A stretch of DNA of 64,000 bases from Artemisia argyi (lineage: Eukaryota; Streptophyta; Magnoliopsida; Asterales; Asteraceae). The stretch is from contig CM060706.1 of NCBI GenBank assembly GCA_030686995.1, positions 141,259,505 to 141,323,504 of the forward strand, given 5' to 3'. The notes under the pieces were generated by a model. That model did no database searches, was not told the origin of the DNA, and was given only the letters and a program-made list of their open reading frames with translations. Of the stretch, positions 57,949 to 64,000 are shown one piece after another. The position numbers were made by a program, and so were the translations under genes. How positions within the stretch are numbered: the first letter of the stretch is position 1; each line of letters begins with the position of its first letter.

Positions 57949-59063
57949 ATGCCACCTTATCTAGGTGAAGATCTTGTTGGCGAGATCTTTGAGAGATTAC
58001 CATCTAAATCCCTCATGCGATTTAGATGTCTCTCCAAATCATGGTACTCTCGTATTGCTAGCCCCGATTTCATTCGCAGGCACCATCTTCGATCTTCGCA
58101 AAAAGTCCTCATTAGACACTTGGAAACTTCTTCGCCAGATGTCCTCATTAGCCATAAAAAATATCAAGGGAGAGATGATGTTATAGACTTGTATGGGTTG
58201 CATTCAGTAGACCGATTTCCGATGTATCCTGGACCTAAATACTTTGACACATCATCAACCAAATTCCCGTGCAATCATCCAAAAGTTGTCAACTCATGTA
58301 ATGGAATTTTCTGTCTACGTGATTATAAAGTTGGTATTAGCCTATGGAACCCTTCAATCAGGCGCAAATTAACTTTACCCAATCAACCTTTTATTGGTGA
58401 CAATGGTAACAGACCTCGTCTCGCAGCTGGTGTGGGTTTTGATCCAATCTCCAATGATTACAAGATTGTGAGAATATGTTACTTCGATTTTTAGGAAATT
58501 GTGGAAGCTCAATGGTTTACTCTATGAAGACACACACGTGGTCTTCGATTGCTTCCCCTGCTACTACGTTTGATCATGTGAATTCACGGGCTTGTTTTAT
58601 CAATGGGGTCTTGCATTGGATCGCTTTTCGTTGTATGTCTGACTCAGTCGAACATCATATAATGACATTCAATCTGAGTACTCATGTTTTTGGCAAGATT
58701 ATGTTGCAAAATCCTAATTGGATAACTAGAAAAATTGCAATCATTGATGGTTGTCTTAGTGTGCTTGCTTATGAGAAAGAAGATACTTGTTGCATCTTGG
58801 TGATGAAAGAGTATGGGAATGTAGCATCTTGGGATGTGCTTCTTAGAATGAAATGTGGAACAGGTGATGGAGAAATAAGAAGAGTTATGCAACTGAACAA
58901 CACTGGATATTTCTTGATTACCAATTTTGGTGGTGGGTTAGAAGTTTATAATCCTAAGACCAAGGTGCGTTTTGCTTTATTTGAAACCAAATTCTACAAA
59001 GTTATTTCTGAAACGTGTCTTGAATGCCTTGCTTTGTTAGATAGTGGTGAGGTTGTATCATAG
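57949..59063 (+). pseudogene. F-box protein with FBA-type domain, frameshifted
   Basis: F-box proteins are substrate receptors of SCF ubiquitin ligases. The first part (57949-58494) has a good F-box at residues 4-45 (LGEDLVGEIFERLPSKSLMR, FRCLSKSWYSRIASPDFIRR) and starts the F-box-associated domain (WNPSIRRKLTLPNQPF, GFDPISNDYKIVRI). A stop follows at 58492-58494. The remainder continues in another frame up to 59063 (GSSMVYSMKTHTWSSIASPA, CFINGVLHWIAFR, TFNLSTHVFGKIML, LEVYNPKT). One missing base near 58475-58494 explains this; the five-T run at 58488-58492 is a likely place. Apart from that both halves are well preserved, about 370 codons in total, as usual for this family. It is either a fresh pseudogene or an assembly error; no intron with good splice sites would rejoin the frames. 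Confidence 0.85.
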
Positions 59064-60159
59064 CTTTCGTTCTGCAACTGACCACCAATTGCTGGTATCT
59101 ATTATACAAGTCAGAAGTTCAACGACCACTTTAGTCGGTTTGGCTCAGGCCTTCAGGTCTAGATTTCTTCACTTGGTGCCGGTTTTATATTTTCCTGCAA
59201 GCATAAGGATTTTGGTTTTTATTTTGTTCTTATTATCATAAATTGGGTGGTGAAATTTTTAATCATGTGGTATTTTAGCTATTTAATATATGTTATTTGT
59301 GTCGACTGTTTTTAGCGTTTTATCCATTTGTCTATCTAAGTTATTAAATTTTACAACCATCCTTTAGACTGGGTGTAGTTTAAAAAAAAAACTACTAAAC
59401 TAAAGAGGCAAACAAAGTTTAAAGAGGCAGGGACTTAAACATGGTTGTTAATTATATTTTGGAGGTGTTTGGTTAAGCTTGTGTATTTTCTAAAAGTACA
59501 CAATCAAGTTAGCTTATCTTCCCAAAGAAAACCTGGAAATCGTTCACAACAAGCTTATTCAAACACCTTAAGGTGCTTAATATAGCTTTTCGAAAATAGA
59601 AAAAGCTACCATATATGTACTTAAAATAAGCTTTCGCTTAAACACCCCCATTAAATAGAACTCAGTTCGAGCACTATTCATCTACAGGTAGGAATAAATC
59701 TAAAAGTTTGTTAACCTGCTATCTTGGTTTAGGATCATGAAAACACCAAGCCACAAATATAGATTACTATGAAGTGTTATGAGTAATGGTCCAACGTTAT
59801 CATCCATTCTTCACAAGGATGTTTTATGATGTATGCACAAAACCCATACACAGTTACCTATTTAGCAAAGATACACGAAATTCATTTTTTTTTTCTCTAA
59901 AAAATGTCATTCATAGAAGCCATTTTTTAACTTGTATATGTTGCTGCAAAGCAAGGTGCACCTCCACTTGATACCTGCAAGACATATTCAAAGTCTTAGA
60001 ATGATTCAAAGCTTTGTTTAAGACGTTTGACAATAACACAAGATGTAGAGACCAAACATATGATAAAATAAGAAAGCCAAAAACAAACAGCAACTTTACC
60101 ATCACAGCATCCTATGCAAAGTAATGGAAGTAACAAACACCAATTACCTTGAGTCAGAA
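59064..60159. other. Convergent 3' regions
   Basis: Between the F-box gene (+) and the response regulator (-). A possible 3' UTR intron of the response regulator runs from a donor at 60147 (CTCAAG/GTAATT on the minus strand) to an acceptor at about 59975 (CTTGCAG/GTATC). A MITE-like segment with AGCTTATT motifs is at 59460-59640. Confidence 0.4.
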
Positions 60160-63100
60160 TTAAGCTGCAGCCCTCAATTCAAGGATGTACTCCTTGAGGC
60201 GCACAACATCATTGTCTTGAAGTGGCTTCTCCACGAACTCCTTAGCCCCTTCCTTGAGACAGCTGTGTGTAACAAAAGCAAGAGTTAAAACAGATGCAAT
60301 ATCAAACACAATAAGAGACTTTAGTCTTGAAACTTGAACAACAGTTTTAAATTGCACAAGACATATTTCACCTCTTCTAAGAACATCGAACAAATTGATA
60401 GTGAACCATACCTTTCACCACGTTCAGATCCACCTTCAGCTGACATAATCACAAAAGGGACCTCCTTCCACCTTGGTGAGTTCTACAGGATGTATTACAC
60501 AGAGTTACCAATCTTGGCAGTCAATTATGCATGTGTGTACATATCTACAATCTTGGTGTTATATATGATAGCAAATAAAAGTGTTTCGTATTGCTTTCGG
60601 TTAATTAGCCCATTCAACAAACAGGCAACCATGCAACAATCAGAAAAACAGAATACAAGATAAAGCTTTGGTTAGTCCATCTACTAAACAAGGCTACATA
60701 AACATATCGGTTTGCAGCAAAGAAAAATAACTTGAGGAACGAGTAGATCCATGAACCCTTTTTAAAATAACTAAGAATGGCAATCACATGACATGACGCG
60801 CCCTGAAACGAGTAGATCCATGAACCCTTTCTAAAATAACTAAGAATGGCAATCACATGACATGACAGGACGTGCCCTGAAACGATAGATCAAGTCAGGT
60901 AAAAAGTTTTAACGAATAACACAAATGCAACATGGATTGAATGGTCTTTTGATGATGTAAATGTTTTTGTAACACATTTAATATTGAGACAGAATTAGTT
61001 TTAGCCATTCAAATTATTATTAAAATAATCAAGCAAGTGAAGCTTAAGTAAACATTACAACTAGCAACAAGATATATGTAATCAGTGAGAGATCTACTTT
61101 TACTTAAATGCAAAGATGTAGTGTTCATGGCAGCTTTGGAAAGCAGCATTGACCGAACAGTAGGGAGTAATTACAAAGAAAACAAAATATGGTTCGGATG
61201 GACAGGACATAACTAAAACACTTTAACTTGATAGATCTCTTTTTTCTTAATCAAGGACACATTAAGAAACAATTAACAAATCAGAGACAAACAAACTTAA
61301 TGCACCATGAAGCAAATGGATCAGTTTGCACGTATCCGCTCCACAAGAACTTCCAAAAAAATAGCAGCTACTGATCATTATCACTAGAAGAAAAGCAATT
61401 TTTATTTTTATTTATTATTTTTTTAACACACACATTCAACCAGCCGGTTTTTTACATGTTCTTAACACAGACATAGATAGCACAGCAGTAATCAGTACCT
61501 TAAAAGTTAAAACTGACGACAACAAACCTACATTATAACCTGAGAAGGTTTTATTTGCAGCAACAGATTAGACACCCACATACATTTTAAGTTAAAGTAG
61601 TTCAGTTAATAAAAAAAACAGACAAGGTAAATGTGGACCTAGTTTGTTAAGCTCCACATGAGTTATGAAAAAACATTTGGAACGGAAGATCATTAACAGA
61701 TTTCTGCCGGTTTTGTGAGACACAAACAAGTTTAAACGATTCGTGAGGCATAATCACTACATGTACAGTAAAGTAGAGTGTCACTGACGGCTTTCGTGGA
61801 AGAGAAACTAAAGTTTAAACCAGCTAAACAATGTAACTAAAAGGCAATAATAATCATACAGGGAGCAGGAACAACACACCAGCGGTCTTGAAAAACGAAA
61901 TGTTTAAGGCAGTGGCATGTAAAACAGGAAAGGCCATGTTTGAAATGCAAACAATCAGAAACCCTTAGACATAACAGAACAAAAAAATGCAGGTATGCTT
62001 ATAAAGAAAGAAGTGCACACGAGAAGGTTAAAAGAACATATTGTTTGGAGCAGAAGAAACCAATAATGGATTAAGTACCCTTTTTGAAACAGCTAAGTAG
62101 AGAAGCCACATGACATGACACACGGCATTGAACCAATAGATCTAGTGAAGTGTAAAGGTTAGAACCAATAACAGGGACACGACAAGCATTGAACCTTGTT
62201 GTATATGTTTTGAAAAGCATGTGTTGCAGCCTGTGAATTAAGTATTAAGAGCAAGTGTACTTTTAGTTGGATGGAAAGATGTAACGTTGATGAAGCAACA
62301 TTTGACCGGGACAGTATGAAGTAGCTACAGAGAAAACAGGAGACTAAAACACTTTTGAGACATGAAAAGGGGACAGACAAAGAAGAAGAAATAAAGCATT
62401 CCGTTGTTAAAATAATAACAGCTTAGCTATCATAACAGGATAACAAAAATCAAGAGAGTGAAATACACTAAATAACAAGCACCGCGGCACGCGAATAAGC
62501 TAACTACTCAAAACAGTTATTCCAGCTTCGTCATGATTTCGGAAATAAGCTTAATAAACACATAACGAAAAAGCAATCATCATCATCGTGTAAAAGGAAC
62601 TAGCAACAACAGCTACGCTGCTACGGTACTGGTCAGTATTATTACGGTGCTACTACTACTTGTAGGGGTGGAAACGAGCCGAGCCGTTCGTGAAAAACTC
62701 GGGATCGGATCGTCAAAAAGCTCGAACGAGCCGAGCCTAAACGAGCTCGAGCCCGAGCTCGAGCCTAAGTTTGGGCTCGTTTAATAACCGAGCTCGAGCC
62801 CGAGCTCTATACGAAAAGCTCGTTTAGGCTCGCGAGCCTAAACGAGCCCTAGAAATATGTACGTATATATATTTTCTATACGTATAACCGTGTAGCTCGT
62901 GCTAGTGACTAAAATGAAGAGACATAGTAACAACAACAACACAAAACAATGACTAAATAACAAATTAGACCGAAGCAAACAAACTTGATAATGACAATCG
63001 GCTCGGCGTACTACAGTAGTATTTTATATTAACAATAATAATGAGAGATACGGACAAACAAAACTAAACAACACATATATGTCATAATAATAATCAGCAT

Positions 63101-64000
63101 AGTTTCAGGGGTGGAGCTATGCGCTGGCCACCTGTGGCACATGCCACACATGGATCGGCCATGTGAAAACTTGATGAAGAAGACCAAGTTTGTCAAGTGA
63201 AAATTAATTCCGGCGAAAGTCACCGGACTTGTGAAGAAAGTTTTGTCAAGAAAATGGTATGATTATGATATGCATTTAACGATGAAAGAGAATGATAGCA
63301 ATAAGTATGTTGGGGGCCACAGAGTATAGAAAGTTAAAAACTTCATGGTTTTGAAAAACTCCTTTATATTTGTGTGTATTTTATCTTTATTATAACAATT
63401 CTCCCTTTCAATAACTTAGATAAATTCAGTTTATGCATTTTCCAATTATATTTTTTGAAATTGTTTTTTCTCTCTTATTTTGTAAAAAAGTTAATAATTA
63501 TGAAAATGTAGTAGATGTCAAGTTTTCAAAAGATTTGTTTTACCATGTTTATGTAGTAGATACTAAGTTCTCAAAAGATTCGTTTACTATATTTAGATAA
63601 CCCGGGTCCAAAAAACTAAAATAGACACACACACACACACACAAAAAAAAAAACCAAAAAAAAAAAAAAACAAACAAAAAAAACAATCGGTATACACCAA
63701 TTAATGGGCAACTATAATTAAGAACTACAGGCGAAAAGAAATGTGCGAAAAATCATGCCACACACGGATTAAAAACTTGGATCCGCCACTGCATAGTTTA
63801 CAATGAACATACCTTAACTTTCACGAGCAGCTCAAGTCCAGTCATAAATGGCGGCATGTTGAAGTCGCTGACGATGAGATCTGGCTTCACGTCCTAAATT
63901 AAAATCAGAAGATTCAAAACTTAATTTAATTAATTTTGACTTCAATTCGATCAAACTATATTTTTCCCGCCAAATTTTGAGATCTTACCTCAGGCACGGC
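60160..64000 (-). CDS. Type-A response regulator, 3' part (gene continues past the window)
   Basis: Two-component response regulator receiver domain, acting in phosphorelay (cytokinin-type) signalling. Minus-strand exons are 64000-63989 (partial, AVPE), 63893-63813 (DVKPDLIVSDFNMPPFMTGL, ELLVKVK), 60482-60412 (NSPRWKEVPFVIMSAEGGSE, RGE) and 60262-60160 (CLKEGAKEFVEKPLQDNDVV, RLKEYILELRAAA, TAA). Phases join cleanly (81, 71 and 103 bp; GT-AG). The exon borders match those of plant type-A ARR genes (after KK(I/V)K, and before CLEEGAE). Phospho-acceptor Asp is the codon at 63864-63866, the switch Ser is in VIMSAE, and the invariant Lys is at 60226-60228 (EKP). The N-terminal acidic pair lies outside the window. 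MPPFMTG has one residue more than the usual MPGMTG. The protein ends 13 residues after VVRLK, so it has almost no tail. The intron of 3.3 kb is unusually long and contains repeats. Confidence 0.82.
60738..60880. repeat. Tandem duplication, 69 bp period
   Basis: A unit starting AACGAGTAGATCCATGAACC at 60738 is repeated from 60807 with one substitution and a small insertion. A further diverged copy is at about 62080-62130. Confidence 0.88.
62664..62852. repeat. GAGCTCGAGCC fold-back repeat
   Basis: Opens AGGGGTGGAAACGAGCCGAG and is dense in CGAGCTCGAGCCCGAGCTCG-type palindromes, ending GGCTCGCGAGCCTAAACGAG. A widespread style of plant dispersed repeat. Non-coding. Confidence 0.65.
63106..63791. 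mobile_element. Non-autonomous hAT element, 686 bp
   Basis: Ends CAGGGGTGGAGCTA and, inverted, CAGTGGCGGATCCA. Perfect 8 bp target duplication CATAGTTT at 63098-63105 and 63792-63799. No transposase. It lies in the response regulator intron, only 21 bp from the exon at 63813. Confidence 0.9.

Larger units (their letters stand above)
60486..63812 (-). other. Long intron of the response regulator
   Basis: Contains a tandem duplication (60738), a diverged second copy of the 60.7-61.2 kb segment at about 62.06-62.4 kb, a GAGCTCGAGC-type repeat (62664) and a hAT element (63106). No exon recognised in it. Confidence 0.65.

Overview
The window looks like nuclear DNA from a flowering plant. It is AT-rich and gene-poor, with many poly-A/poly-T and (TA)n tracts, GT-AG spliced exons, and a dense layer of plant transposons (Sirevirus-type Ty1/copia, Helitron, Stowaway, Tourist, hAT and Mutator-like MITEs). 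A eudicot is certain in practice; Asteraceae is my best guess from overall feel and is inference only. No RNA gene, CRISPR array or bacterial feature was seen.

Region by region. 1-13 kb: a mosaic of Helitron-like debris holding two phase-consistent spliced ORFs of unknown function (149 and 213 codons), intron-containing fragments of a ZIP metal transporter and of the proteasome activator PA200, and a Helitron 3' end. 13-19 kb: two minus-strand GLUTAMINE DUMPER-like genes, about 2.2 kb apart, surrounded by hAT-type MITEs, one of which lies 7 bp upstream of a TATA box. 19-28 kb: no convincing gene; Stowaway and Tourist MITEs, a cluster of ATCATATATGAT palindromes, duplicated blocks, and a Micron-like element inside a (TA)n tract. 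28-32 kb: exon-like pieces of an unidentified minus-strand gene. 32.8-35.2 kb: a complete three-exon CONSTANS-LIKE gene (minus). 37-42 kb: MITEs, a short Helitron, and an LRR receptor kinase fragment. 43.2-43.7 kb: a KIN1/KIN2-like small stress protein gene (minus) without a visible start codon. 44.5-46 kb: a 1.47 kb element with 115 bp terminal inverted repeats. 46.6-55.6 kb: a full, very young Sirevirus-lineage copia retrotransposon with 5 bp target duplication. 57.9-59.1 kb: an F-box gene with a frameshift. 60.2-64 kb: the 3' part of a type-A response regulator gene (minus) that continues beyond the window.

The host genes do not form a pathway cluster: amino-acid export (GDU), light/flowering-type transcription (COL), stress protection (KIN), protein turnover (F-box) and cytokinin-type signalling (response regulator) are simply neighbours. 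The most interesting structure is the retrotransposon. Between pol and the 3' LTR it carries a palindrome block closely resembling the one upstream of the LTR TATA box, then its own TATA-like box, then a 234-codon frame broken by one amber codon. This suggests, but does not prove, a second transcription unit inside the element. The copy also shows a gag-pol frame break and loss of one zinc ligand of integrase.
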